From: Betaproteobacteria bacterium SCN2
GTDB lineage: Bacteria > Pseudomonadota > Gammaproteobacteria > Burkholderiales > Thiobacillaceae
Length of the DNA stretch: 64,000 nucleotides
Reading direction: 5' to 3'
Assembly (NCBI GenBank): GCA_008923285.1
Contig: WBSG01000003.1
Span: forward strand, 186,001-250,000
The notes beneath the pieces are model-generated. The model did not search any database and was not told the DNA's origin. It saw only the letters and a program-made list of their open reading frames with translations. Within the stretch, counting starts at the first letter, position 1. Each line of letters opens with the position of its first letter. Shown piece after piece: positions 36,292 through 45,746 of this stretch. The position numbers and the translations under genes are program-made.

Positions 36292-37052
36292 CAGACTGCG
36301 CAGGCATCAGGGTGCTGCAGCACCACGAGTTCCTCCAGCAGTGCGCGCACACGGCACATGAGGTCGTCCAGCACGCGCTCGATGTCTTCTTCGCGTATGC
36401 CGTTCTTCGAAGCGCCGCGGCCGGCCGCATCGTTCACCACCACGCCGATCGCGGCATAGCAGATGTCGAGTTCGCGCGCGAGATAGGCCTCCGGCATGCC
36501 GGTCATGCCGACCATGTCGCAGCCGTCGCGCTCGAAGCGGTTGATCTCGGCCGCCGTCTCCAGGCGCGGCCCCTGGGCGACTGCATAGACGCCGCCGTCG
36601 CGAATAACGATCTGCTTCTGCGCCGCGGCGCGCAGGATGTCATCGCGCATGGCGCGGCAGTAAGGTTCGGTGAAATCCAGATGAGTCACCTGTTTCGCGC
36701 CGGAAATGACGAAGCTCTGGGCGCGGCCCCAGGTATAGTCGACGAGCTGGTGCGGCGTTACCAGGCTGCCAGCAGTGATTTCAGGATTGATGCCGCCGAC
36801 GGTGGCCACCGAAACGATGCGATCGACGCCATGTTCCTTGAGCGCCCAGATGTTGGCGCGATAGTTCACTTCGTGCGGCGGGATGGTATGGCCGTAGCCA
36901 TGGCGCGCGAGGAACACGACTTCCGCGCCGCACAGTCGACCGAAGGTCAATGCCCCGGAAGGCTCTCCATAAGGCGTGCGCGCTACCTGACGGCGGGTAA
37001 TTTCAAGGTTGGTCAGTTTGGTCAGGCCAGTGCCGCCGATGATTCCCAGCAT
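36291..37052 (-). CDS. S-methyl-5'-thioinosine phosphorylase (PNP/MTAP family)
   Basis: A 253-residue purine nucleoside phosphorylase-fold enzyme. Segments seen are [60 protein letters not shown] and [21 protein letters not shown]. The pattern follows the methylthioadenosine phosphorylase group, and this short [13 protein letters not shown] type matches the methylthioinosine-specific branch (Pseudomonas MTIP). It would split MTI into hypoxanthine and methylthioribose-1-phosphate. The hypoxanthine could be used by Hpt, encoded just upstream with a 16-base gap. If specificity differs, it would be MTA phosphorylase. Confidence 0.82.
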   Translation of the reverse strand: MLGIIGGTGLTKLTNLEITRRQVARTPYGEPSGALTFGRLCGAEVVFLARHGYGHTIPPHEVNYRANIWALKEHGVDRIVSVATVGGINPEITAGSLVTPHQLVDYTWGRAQSFVISGAKQVTHLDFTEPYCRAMRDDILRAAAQKQIVIRDGGVYAVAQGPRLETAAEINRFERDGCDMVGMTGMPEAYLARELDICYAAIGVVVNDAAGRGASKNGIREEDIERVLDDLMCRVRALLEELVVLQHPDACAV

Positions 37053-37068
37053 TAATGCATTCCTCTCG

Positions 37069-37614
37069 CTATTCTTCTTTCAATGCCCGTATTTCCGGCA
37101 GATTTCGCCACAGGCCGTAGGCATCCATGCCGCAACCGAAGACGAAGCGGTTGGGCACTCTGAGCCCGACGAAATCGGCCTGGATCGGTTTCTGGCGCGG
37201 AATTTCCTTGTCCGCCAGCACCGCGGTGTGTACACGGGCCGCGCCCATCTCCAGCAATTTCTGCTTCACCGCATGCAGGGTCTCGCCCTCGTCGAGGATG
37301 TCGTCGATCACCAGCAGCGTGCGTCCGGCCACTGCCTTTCCCGGCAGCACGCGCCATTCGACTGCTCCGCCCTGGGTCTTGCCACGATAGCGGGTGACAT
37401 GCAGATAATCGAATTCAAGCGGGAAGTCCAGACGCGGCAACAGTTGCCCGGCAAACACGATGGCGCCGCCCATCACCGGCAGCACCAGCGGGAAACGGTC
37501 ATGCAGTGCGTCGCAAATCTCCTGTCCAAGCCGATCAAGGCTGGCCTGAACTGTCGCGGCATCGGCAATCTCCTCCGATGCCAGCAGGATGTCGCGTGCA
37601 TCATACTCGTTCAT
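37069..37614 (-). CDS. hpt: hypoxanthine(-guanine) phosphoribosyltransferase
   Basis: This salvages hypoxanthine (and probably guanine) to the nucleotide using PRPP. The 181-residue protein contains the PRPP-binding motif LLVIDDILDEGETL at 100-113, LPVMGGAIVFAGQLL near 45, and PNRFVFGCGMDAYGLWRNLPEI near the C-terminus, a common end for this type-I PRTase group. It is transcribed with the methylthioinosine phosphorylase and def. Whether guanine is also a substrate cannot be read off. Confidence 0.92.
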   Translation of the reverse strand: MNEYDARDILLASEEIADAATVQASLDRLGQEICDALHDRFPLVLPVMGGAIVFAGQLLPRLDFPLEFDYLHVTRYRGKTQGGAVEWRVLPGKAVAGRTLLVIDDILDEGETLHAVKQKLLEMGAARVHTAVLADKEIPRQKPIQADFVGLRVPNRFVFGCGMDAYGLWRNLPEIRALKEE

Positions 37615-37740
37615 ATCGCCACCTCTTCAAGCGTTACAACTTCATTTGCCATTTCTCGTCAGCCCCTGTCCCAGCGGGGCCCCGGGCGCGGCCTTCCGGG
37701 CGGGCCGCCGCAGTCCCTATCCCTGTGCCCGCACAGTCCG

Positions 37741-38472
37741 TTATCCCCTCTGCCGGACACTCTCGTACAAACAGATCGCAGCCGACACGGAAACGTTCAG
37801 GCTTTCCACCGAACCGCCAATGGGAATGCGCGCCGTTTCGTCGCAGGTCTTCTTCGTCAACTGCCGCAGGCCCGCGCCTTCCGCGCCCAATACCCAGGCA
37901 ACGCCGGACTTGGCGTCGATCTTGGCGATGGTCTTGTCCGCCGCGGCATCCGCGGCCACCGTCCACACGCGGTGTTCCTTGAGTTCGTCCAGGCTGCGCG
38001 CAAGATTGGTCACCATCAGATAGGGCACGGTTTCGGCCGCGCCGCAGGCGACCTTCTCCACCGTGGCATTGAGCCCTACCGCCTTGTCCTTGGGCGCAAT
38101 CACTGCATGTGCGCCAAAGGCGTCGGCCGAACGCAGCACGGCGCCGAGGTTGTGCGGGTCGGTCACGCCGTCGAGCACCACCACCAGCGGCGCGCCTTCA
38201 ATAGACTCCATTACCTCGTCCAACGTGCGCGCCATGGTCACCGGCTCGACTTTGGCCACCACGCCCTGGTGGCGTGCGCCGCCCACCATCTTGTCGAGTC
38301 GACCGCCATCGGCCGTGCGCACGGTGAGGCCGGTACCGCTCATCAATGCCAGCAGATCACGCATGCGCGCATCCTGGCGGCCCTCGTCTACCCAGACTTC
38401 CTTGACCGAGCCGGGTGCCGCACGCAGCCGCGCGCGAATGGCATGGAACCCGTAGATCCAGCGTTCTTTCAT
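37741..38472 (-). CDS. rlmB: 23S rRNA (guanosine-2251-2'-O)-methyltransferase
   Basis: RlmB methylates the ribose of G2251 in the ribosomal P loop. The 243-residue SPOUT protein begins KERWIYGFHAIRARL, has the VVVLDGVTDPHNLGAVLRSADAF motif 1, WVLGAEGAGLRQLT motif 2 and IPIGGSVESLNVSVSAAICLYE motif 3 at the end. ATG at 38472 overlaps the rnr stop (TGATG), giving the classic rnr-rlmB coupling. Confidence 0.95.
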   Translation of the reverse strand: MKERWIYGFHAIRARLRAAPGSVKEVWVDEGRQDARMRDLLALMSGTGLTVRTADGGRLDKMVGGARHQGVVAKVEPVTMARTLDEVMESIEGAPLVVVLDGVTDPHNLGAVLRSADAFGAHAVIAPKDKAVGLNATVEKVACGAAETVPYLMVTNLARSLDELKEHRVWTVAADAAADKTIAKIDAKSGVAWVLGAEGAGLRQLTKKTCDETARIPIGGSVESLNVSVSAAICLYESVRQRG

Positions 38473-40724
38473 CACTTGTTCTTTCTTTTCCTGGCCGGCT
38501 TTTCGGATTCCGCAGGTTCGATGCGCACGGGTTCGTCCACCAGCGTGAAATCGATCTTGCTGGTCTCGATGTCGGCGCGCACGACTTTGACCGTGACACG
38601 GTCACCCAGGCGGAAACGCTTGCCCGTCCGTTCGCCGATCAGCCAGTGCTTGCCCTGGTCATAGTGGAAATAATCCTGGCCCAGTTCGGTGACGTGCACC
38701 AGACCTTCGACGAAGACTTCGTCGAGCGCGACGAAAATGCCAAAGCTGGTGGCGGCGGACACCGTGCCGGTATAGACGTTGCCGATGTGGTCGCGCATGT
38801 AGTAGGTCTTGAGCCAGGCCTCGACGTCGCGCGTGGCTTCGTCCGCGCGGCGTTCGGTCAGGGAGCAGTGCATGCCGATCTCGGCCAGCGGCAGCTTGCC
38901 CGGCTTTTCCTTGTTGAGGCCCGCCTTGATGGCGCGATGCACCATCAGGTCCGGATAGCGCCGGATCGGCGAAGTGAAGTGGGTGTAATGGTCGTAGGCC
39001 AGGCCGAAGTGCCCGGCGTTGTCCGGGCTGTACATGGCCTGCTTGAGCGAACGCAGCATCACGGTCTGCAGGAGTTGCGCATCCGGGCGCGGCTTTATCT
39101 TCTCCAGCAACGCGGCGTAATCCCTGGCCTGCGGCTCGTCGCCGCCCTCCAGCTGCAAGCCGAACTCGCCGAGGAAACCGCGCAGCGCCTGCAGTTTTTC
39201 CGGGGTCGGCCCCTCGTGCACGCGATACAGCCCCGGGCGCTTGTTCTGGATCAGGTAATCGGCGGCACAGGTGTTGGCCGCCAGCATGCATTCCTCGATC
39301 AGCTTGTGCGCATCGTTGCGTAGAACCGGCTCGATGCGGGTGATCTTGCCCTGATCGTCGAACAGCATGCGGGTTTCCACGCTCTCGAAATCGATGGCGC
39401 CGCGCTTCTGGCGGTTTTTCAGCAAGAGCTGATACAGCTCATGCAGGTTCTGCAGGTGCGGCAGCAGCGCCTTGTGCTCCTTGCCCGGCTTTTCCACACC
39501 CGACAGCCAGTCCCACACCTGGGTGTAGGTCAGCCGCGCATGCGAGAACATCACCGCCGGATAGAAGCGGTAGTCGCCCAGTTCGCCGCGCGCGTTGATC
39601 TTCATGTCGCACACCATGCACAGGCGCTCGACCTGCGGGTTGAGCGAGCACAGGCCATTGGACAGCGCTTCCGGCAGCATGGGGATGACACGGCGCGGGA
39701 AATACACCGAGTTGCCGCGATCGTAGGCTTCGCCATCCAGTGCATCGCCCGGCATCACATAGTGGGAAACGTCGGCAATCGCCACGAGCAGGCGCCAGCC
39801 GCGGCCGGACTTTTCGCAATACACCGCGTCGTCGAAGTCGCGCGCGGTTTCGCTGTCGATGGTAACGAGCGGAATCTGGGTGACGTCCTCGCGCCCTTCC
39901 CAGTCCTTCTTCAGCACCTTCTTCGGCAGCTTCTTCGCCTGCGCTTCGACTTCGTCAGGGAAAATGTGCGGCAGGTCGTGCTTTCTCAACGCAATCTCGA
40001 TTTCCATGCCAGGACCGGTGAAATCGCCCAGCACTTCCACCACTCGCCCGATCGCTTCGGAATGCTTGCTCGGCCAGGACACGAGTTCCACCGTCACCAC
40101 CTGCGCGGATTTTGCATTGGCGGCATATTCGCGCGGAATCAGGATGTCCTGGTTGATGCGACGATTTTCCGCGACCAGGAAGCCGACGCCATGTTCCTCG
40201 TAGTAGCGCCCGACCACCTTGGTGAGCGTGTGCTCCAGCACTTCGATGATCTTGCCCTCGGGGCGCCCGCGACGATCCACACCAGAAACACGTGCCAGCA
40301 CCCTGTCGCCATGCAGCACCTGGTGCATTTCTTTGGGTGAGAGGAACATGTCCTCACCGCCCTCGTCAGGCACCACGAAGCCGAAGCCGTCGGGATGGCC
40401 CTCGATGCGTCCGCGAATGAGATCGAGCTTGGTCGGCAGGCACCATTCGTCGCGCCGGTTCTGCATCAGCTGGCCGTCGCGCGCCATCGCGCCGAGCCGG
40501 CGCTGGAACAAGGGCAATTCGTCTTCGCGGATGCTCAGCAACCCGGCAATGGCCCCGAACGACATGGGCCGCCCCTCCTGTTCCAGCACCTGGATGATGA
40601 ATTCACGCGAGGGCAAAGGCTGGCCATAATTGGCCATTTCCCGCTCCAGATAAGGGTCCTGGGCCCGCAGACCCTTGAAAACTGATGACTTGCCGCGACC
40701 GCGGCCGGATTTCTTCGTTGACAA
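38472..40724 (-). CDS. rnr: ribonuclease R
   Basis: A processive 3'-5' exoribonuclease that degrades structured RNA. The 750-residue protein has an N-terminal winged helix (REFIIQVLEQEGRPMSFGAI), two cold-shock domains, the RNB catalytic domain with DSETARDFDDAVYCEK (metal Asp cluster), an S1 domain (GTVSAATSFGIFVALDEVFVEG) and a basic tail. The start is TTG at 40724: AAGGAAAG lies eight bases upstream and the N-terminus STKKSGRGRGKSS fits. The frame stays open back through the tRNA gene, but that is not a plausible gene start. It is divergent from tRNA-Leu, whose promoter overlaps this start. Confidence 0.95.
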   Translation of the reverse strand: MSTKKSGRGRGKSSVFKGLRAQDPYLEREMANYGQPLPSREFIIQVLEQEGRPMSFGAIAGLLSIREDELPLFQRRLGAMARDGQLMQNRRDEWCLPTKLDLIRGRIEGHPDGFGFVVPDEGGEDMFLSPKEMHQVLHGDRVLARVSGVDRRGRPEGKIIEVLEHTLTKVVGRYYEEHGVGFLVAENRRINQDILIPREYAANAKSAQVVTVELVSWPSKHSEAIGRVVEVLGDFTGPGMEIEIALRKHDLPHIFPDEVEAQAKKLPKKVLKKDWEGREDVTQIPLVTIDSETARDFDDAVYCEKSGRGWRLLVAIADVSHYVMPGDALDGEAYDRGNSVYFPRRVIPMLPEALSNGLCSLNPQVERLCMVCDMKINARGELGDYRFYPAVMFSHARLTYTQVWDWLSGVEKPGKEHKALLPHLQNLHELYQLLLKNRQKRGAIDFESVETRMLFDDQGKITRIEPVLRNDAHKLIEECMLAANTCAADYLIQNKRPGLYRVHEGPTPEKLQALRGFLGEFGLQLEGGDEPQARDYAALLEKIKPRPDAQLLQTVMLRSLKQAMYSPDNAGHFGLAYDHYTHFTSPIRRYPDLMVHRAIKAGLNKEKPGKLPLAEIGMHCSLTERRADEATRDVEAWLKTYYMRDHIGNVYTGTVSAATSFGIFVALDEVFVEGLVHVTELGQDYFHYDQGKHWLIGERTGKRFRLGDRVTVKVVRADIETSKIDFTLVDEPVRIEPAESEKPARKRKNK

Positions 40725-40745
40725 TTTGTGCGCTTTCCTTAAAAT
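40718..40745 (+). promoter_or_regulatory. strong sigma-70 promoter for tRNA-Leu
   Basis: TTGACA (40718-40723, perfect -35) and TAAAAT (40740-40745) with a 16-base spacer lie 13 bases before the tRNA. The region also covers the rnr start codon (40724) and its Shine-Dalgarno on the other strand. Confidence 0.75.
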
Positions 40746-40758
40746 ACGCGGCTTTCGT

Positions 40759-40843
<85 letters not shown>

Positions 40844-40851
40844 CCGATATA

Positions 40852-40883
40852 GAAGAAAAGGCAGCTTAGGCTGCCTTTTCTTC
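40852..40883 (+). terminator. intrinsic terminator of tRNA-Leu
   Basis: A 14-bp perfect stem (GAAGAAAAGGCAGC / GCTGCCTTTTCTTC) with a TTAG loop; the 3' arm provides a T-rich stretch. It lies nine bases after the tRNA CCA end. Confidence 0.8.
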
Positions 40884-41039
40884 GTTCTGTGGCCGAATTA
40901 TGCCACGCCAGCACCCGCAGTTCTTCCCAAATGACGGACAATGCGCTAGAAAGACAACTGATTACTGGTCTCATCCACGTTTCGTGCACCACCTTTAATC
41001 GTTTTCAAGCCGTCGCGAACAGGCGGCAACAAAAAAGAC

Positions 41040-41068
41040 TTGCCAGTCTTTAATTTATTAAATACATT
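41040..41068 (+). promoter_or_regulatory. putative promoter of the cytochrome module
   Basis: TTGCCA (41040-41045) and TACATT (41063-41068) with a 17-base spacer, in an AT-rich stretch standing out from the GC-rich surroundings, about 30 bases before the Shine-Dalgarno of the first cytochrome gene. Confidence 0.5.
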
Positions 41069-41103
41069 AGCAACCACTTATCTTCAAAGAGAGGGATATG
41101 TCC

Positions 41104-41490
41104 ATGTCGAGCAAACCGATTCTGCTTCTTGCCACTGCCGCTGTCGCAACCGCGCTGCTGGCGGGCTGCGGCCAAAAAGAGACCAAGCCGCTTACCTACC
41201 AGGCCGACATCAAGCCCATCCTCGACCAGTACTGCGTGGAATGCCACAAGGCCGGCGGCCAGGGCACGGAAAAATCCGGTCTGCTGCTCGACACCTATGC
41301 CGCCACCATGCGTGGCACCAATTTCGGCCCTGTGGTCATCGCCGGCCAGGCCATCAACAGCACGCTTTATCGACTCGTCTCCGGCAAGGCAGATCCCTCC
41401 CTGCGCATGCCGCACAACCAGGCTCCGCTTTCTGAGGAGAACGTGAACACCATCAAGGACTGGATCGACCAGGGCGCCAAAGAGCAATAA
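41104..41490 (+). CDS. c-type cytochrome lipoprotein of unknown role
   Basis: A 128-residue exported protein. A signal peptide ends in the lipobox LLAGC (lipidated Cys22), predicting an outer- or inner-membrane-anchored periplasmic protein. One haem c site, CVECH, is at 44-48 in DIKPILDQYCVECHKAGG; a later RMPH supplies a possible Met distal ligand. The C-terminal LSEENVNTIKDWIDQGAK resembles domains found at the ends of small soluble cytochromes. ATG at 41104 has GAGAGGG eight bases upstream (an ATG at 41098 is also open). The next gene encodes a membrane cytochrome and is likely its partner. Confidence 0.85.
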   Translation: MSSKPILLLATAAVATALLAGCGQKETKPLTYQADIKPILDQYCVECHKAGGQGTEKSGLLLDTYAATMRGTNFGPVVIAGQAINSTLYRLVSGKADPSLRMPHNQAPLSEENVNTIKDWIDQGAKEQ

Positions 41491-41520
41491 TTCCCTGTCA
41501 CTTCAACCGGGACCCCAATC

Positions 41521-42321
41521 ATGAACAGCTTTCTTCATTTCAAGTTCCTGCCGCTGTCGCTGCGCATGGTGTACACCATGACCCTGCTGGTGCTGGGCAC
41601 GGGCTACCTGTTCGCAATGATCCAGGTATTCGAGGTGCATGCCGGACGCGACGGCAATCCCTCGCTGTCCGCGAACGACCTGCGCATCGCCTACAGCGGC
41701 CAGTCCGGCGGCACCCGGCTGGAGTCTGCGCTGCACGGCCCGATGAAAAGCATGTTGCCGAACGAGGAGCGCCAAGTCATCCTGGACTGGATCAACAAGG
41801 ACGATGCCTCCAAGGAAAGCTATGACGCCAGGGTCAAGCCCATCATGGACACGCGCTGCATCATGTGCCACAGCGCCGCCGCCAACCCGCACCTGCCCTC
41901 GCTGACCAGCCACGACGAGGTATCCAAGCTGATCGTGAAGGACGAAGGCATGAGCATCGCCACCCTGGTGCGCGTGTCCCACATCCACCTGTTCGGCATC
42001 ACCTTCATCTTTTTCATCGTCAGCCTGATTTTCGCGCACAGCTATCTGCGTCCGGTGTGGATCAAGTGTGTGGTCATCATCGTGCCCTTCCTCACCATCC
42101 TCATGGACATCGCCTCCTGGTACCTGACCAAGATGTGGCCGGCCTTTGCCTGGATGGTGATCGGCAGCGGCGCGCTGATGGGTCTTTCCTTCGCCATCCA
42201 GTGGTTCACGTCGATGTACCAGATGTGGTTCTACAAGCCGCCGAAGGAATTGCTTGAATGCGGCGGCCAGTTGCCCATCATGGGCGACGGCAGCATCAAG
42301 TGCCAGCCCTACAGGGAATAG
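41521..42321 (+). CDS. integral membrane c-type cytochrome of unknown function
   Basis: A 266-residue protein not assigned to a named family by me. One N-terminal membrane helix (about 17-37) is followed by a periplasmic segment with MLPNEERQVILDWINKDDA and a haem c site CIMCH at 113-117, then three more helices (about 156-173, 180-200 and 208-230). A conserved-looking SHIHLFG at the start of the second helix offers His residues that might bind haem b, a metal or quinone. The EERxxILDWI motif also occurs, in the other order relative to CxxCH, in the upstream lipoprotein. It starts 30 bases after that gene and is followed by a strong terminator. Confidence 0.8.
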   Translation: MNSFLHFKFLPLSLRMVYTMTLLVLGTGYLFAMIQVFEVHAGRDGNPSLSANDLRIAYSGQSGGTRLESALHGPMKSMLPNEERQVILDWINKDDASKESYDARVKPIMDTRCIMCHSAAANPHLPSLTSHDEVSKLIVKDEGMSIATLVRVSHIHLFGITFIFFIVSLIFAHSYLRPVWIKCVVIIVPFLTILMDIASWYLTKMWPAFAWMVIGSGALMGLSFAIQWFTSMYQMWFYKPPKELLECGGQLPIMGDGSIKCQPYRE

Positions 42322-42334
42322 GCTGGCAGCAAAC

Positions 42335-42364
42335 AAAAAAACCGGGCAGTTGCCCGGTTTTTTT
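42335..42364. terminator. bidirectional intrinsic terminator between the cytochrome module and purA
   Basis: ACCGGGCA and TGCCCGGT (42341-42348 and 42351-42358) with flanking A6 and T7 runs form a symmetric stem. Both strands have a U-run, so it can end transcription from the cytochrome pair and from purA. Confidence 0.9.
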
Positions 42365-42385
42365 ATTGCCCGCCGAGGAGAGCGA

Positions 42386-43690
<1,305 letters not shown>

Positions 43691-43705
43691 CTACCTAAGG
43701 TTTGA

Positions 43706-44674
43706 TTATTCGCCCGGCGCGGCTTCCACCAGTTCGCGCAGGTCAAGACTGAATCCGGTCGCGGGGCGCGCACGGCCGAAGGCCTTGCCGGCCTCGTCGT
43801 AGCGGCCGCCCAGGGCGATGGCGCGGCTGTGGCCGCCAGTGTAGGCAGCAAACACCACACCGCTGTGATAGCCGTAGCCGCGCAGTTCCGCAAAATCCAG
43901 TGCAAGCTCGATGCCTCGCCCCTGCAGGGATTCGATCAGATGCGCGAGCGTATCCAGCGCAGCGCGGATGCGCGCATCGTCCGGCAGGGTCGCGCGCGCC
44001 GCCTGCAGGGTTTCGGCCCCACCGTAAAGCCGGGTGAGAGCCACCAGCGCCTTGCCGATACCCGTATCCAGTCCTGCGCACAGCGCAGCGACTTCGTCTG
44101 CAGCCTTGGACTGCAATGCCTTGAACAGGGCGTCTTCCAATTCGGCCGAAAGCCCGGCCTGCTCGACCAGCGCGCGATAGATACCGACATGGCCGACATC
44201 GAGCTGAATATTCCTGAGGCCGGCCGCCTGCAGCGCATCCAGCATCAGGCTGAGGATTTCCAGGTCGCCCTCCACGCCGGCAACCCCGTAGAGCTCGGCG
44301 CCGAGCTGCATCGGCTCGCGCGAACGATACACGCCGTCGGGCACGGTGTGCAGCACGCTGCCGGCATAGCACAGGCGGTTGACGGGATTGTGGCCGAGCA
44401 GATGCGCGTCGATGCGCGCAGCCTGCGGGGTCATGTCGGCACGCACGCCCATCATGCGGCCGGAAAGCTGGTCGACCAGCTTGAAGGTCTTGAGATCGAG
44501 GTCGGTGCCGGCACCGGTGAGCAGCGAATCGACATACTCGATGAGCGGCGGCACCACCAGTTCATAGCCACGGCCGCGGAACAGGTCGAGCATGGCGCGG
44601 CGCACGCCCTCCAGCCTCCAGGCCTTGGGGGGCAGCACGTCTTCGATATTTTCGGGAAGCAGCCAGGCGCGCAT
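43706..44674 (-). CDS. hisZ: ATP phosphoribosyltransferase regulatory subunit
   Basis: HisZ is a catalytically inactive HisS paralogue that combines with short-form HisG to make an active, regulated ATP phosphoribosyltransferase in histidine synthesis. The 322-residue protein has the class II synthetase-like core: PLIEYVDSLLTGAGTDLD, LVDQLSGRMMGVRADMTPQAAR, LGAELYGV, and YHSGVVFAAYTGGHSRAIALGGRYD with TGFSLDLRELVE at the end. Betaproteobacterial HisZ is often about 60 residues longer; here it ends just after that motif. The neighbours (DUF2065, purA) are the usual ones. Confidence 0.9.
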   Translation of the reverse strand: MRAWLLPENIEDVLPPKAWRLEGVRRAMLDLFRGRGYELVVPPLIEYVDSLLTGAGTDLDLKTFKLVDQLSGRMMGVRADMTPQAARIDAHLLGHNPVNRLCYAGSVLHTVPDGVYRSREPMQLGAELYGVAGVEGDLEILSLMLDALQAAGLRNIQLDVGHVGIYRALVEQAGLSAELEDALFKALQSKAADEVAALCAGLDTGIGKALVALTRLYGGAETLQAARATLPDDARIRAALDTLAHLIESLQGRGIELALDFAELRGYGYHSGVVFAAYTGGHSRAIALGGRYDEAGKAFGRARPATGFSLDLRELVEAAPGE

Positions 44675-44678
44675 GAGC

Positions 44679-44867
44679 TTATTTTGCGAACAACATGAAC
44701 ATCAGCCCCGCCAGCATGGAAATCGCGCCGATGAAGCGCAACTGGCCGTCGCGCATTTCGATCGCCCGGCGAAATGCCTCGCGCCACATCGCCGGGGCGG
44801 CAAACGGCATCAGGCCTTCAAGTATCAGCATGAGCCCGAAGGCCATGGCCAGTTCGCCGAATCCCAA
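44679..44867 (-). CDS. DUF2065 small membrane protein
   Basis: A 62-residue protein with two hydrophobic helices (about 7-25 and 43-60) joined by WREAFRRAIEMRDGQLRFIG, matching the DUF2065 (YjeT-like) family. Function is unknown; the gene is nearly always next to hflC and hisZ or purA. The start is TTG at 44867, immediately after the hflC stop with no gap, so translation is probably coupled. The next in-frame start would remove part of the first helix. Confidence 0.85.
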   Translation of the reverse strand: MGFGELAMAFGLMLILEGLMPFAAPAMWREAFRRAIEMRDGQLRFIGAISMLAGLMFMLFAK

Positions 44868-45746
44868 TTAGTTGCCCCCGGCAGCGCGCGGGTTCTTCAT
44901 GTATTTGAAGAAATCCGAACTGGGGTCGAGCACCATGAGGTCGCCCTTGTTGGCGAAGCTCTCGCGATAGGCCTGCATGGAGCGATAGAACGCGTAGAAC
45001 TCGGGATTCCGGCCATAGGCGGCGGCGTAGATGGCACTGGCCTTGGCATCGCCCTCGCCCTTGATACGCTCGGCATCACGATAGGCTTCGGCCACGATGA
45101 TGGCCTTCTGCCGGTCGGCATCGGCGCGGATCTTTTCCGCCTCGGCTGCACCGGTCGCACGCGAATCGTTGGCATCGCGCTTGCGCTCGGCTTCCATGCG
45201 CCCGTAAACCGACTGACTGACGTCGTCCGACAGATCGACGCGCTTGAGGCGAACGTCCACCACCTGAACGCCGATCTTGCGCGCGTCCTGGTCCGCCTTG
45301 AGCTGGATCAGCCTCATGATCTGGTCGCGTTCGCCCGACACCACATCGTGTACGGTGCGCTTGCCGAACTCGGCGCGCAGGCCGTCGTTGACGGTCTGGC
45401 GCAGCCGGGTGGCGGCACGTTCCTCGTCACCGCCCACGGCGACATAGAACTGGTTGGCATCGATCACGCGCCACTTGATGAAGGAATCGACCAGCACGTT
45501 CTTCTTCTCGGCGGTGAGGAAGCTCTCGGCCTGCCTGGCATCGGAGGTAAGAATGCGCGTATCGAAGTAGAGCACATTCTGCACCAGCGGCAGCTTGAAC
45601 TTGAGTCCCGGTTCCTTGTGCACCTCGACTACCTCACCGAACTGGCGCACCAGTGCGGTCTGCCGCTGGTCCACCGTGAAGATCACGGAGTTGAGCAGCA
45701 TGAGCCCGATCAGGGCGCCGATTGCGATGGCTGCGACGCGATTCAT
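44868..45746 (-). CDS. hflC: HflC, regulator of FtsH protease
   Basis: With HflK, HflC forms a large SPFH-domain cage around the FtsH protease in the inner membrane and modulates membrane-protein turnover. The 292-residue protein has an N-terminal membrane helix (about 5-24), a band-7/SPFH domain (about 25-200, VDQRQTALVRQFGEVV at the start) and a coiled-coil with ADADRQKAIIVAEAYRDAERIKGEGDAKASAIY, shown in parts in other SPFH proteins. It overlaps the hflK stop (ATGA). Confidence 0.95.
   Translation of the reverse strand: MNRVAAIAIGALIGLMLLNSVIFTVDQRQTALVRQFGEVVEVHKEPGLKFKLPLVQNVLYFDTRILTSDARQAESFLTAEKKNVLVDSFIKWRVIDANQFYVAVGGDEERAATRLRQTVNDGLRAEFGKRTVHDVVSGERDQIMRLIQLKADQDARKIGVQVVDVRLKRVDLSDDVSQSVYGRMEAERKRDANDSRATGAAEAEKIRADADRQKAIIVAEAYRDAERIKGEGDAKASAIYAAAYGRNPEFYAFYRSMQAYRESFANKGDLMVLDPSSDFFKYMKNPRAAGGN

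Noticed and set aside
37668-37725. GC-rich palindromic stretch after rlmB as a clear terminator
   Set aside because: GC-rich self-complementary pieces are present but the pairing is ambiguous and no T-run follows.
41098-42321. Annotation of the membrane cytochrome as a known cytochrome b or oxidase subunit
   Set aside because: It lacks the spaced paired histidines of cytochrome b and the helix count and metal motifs of haem-copper oxidases.
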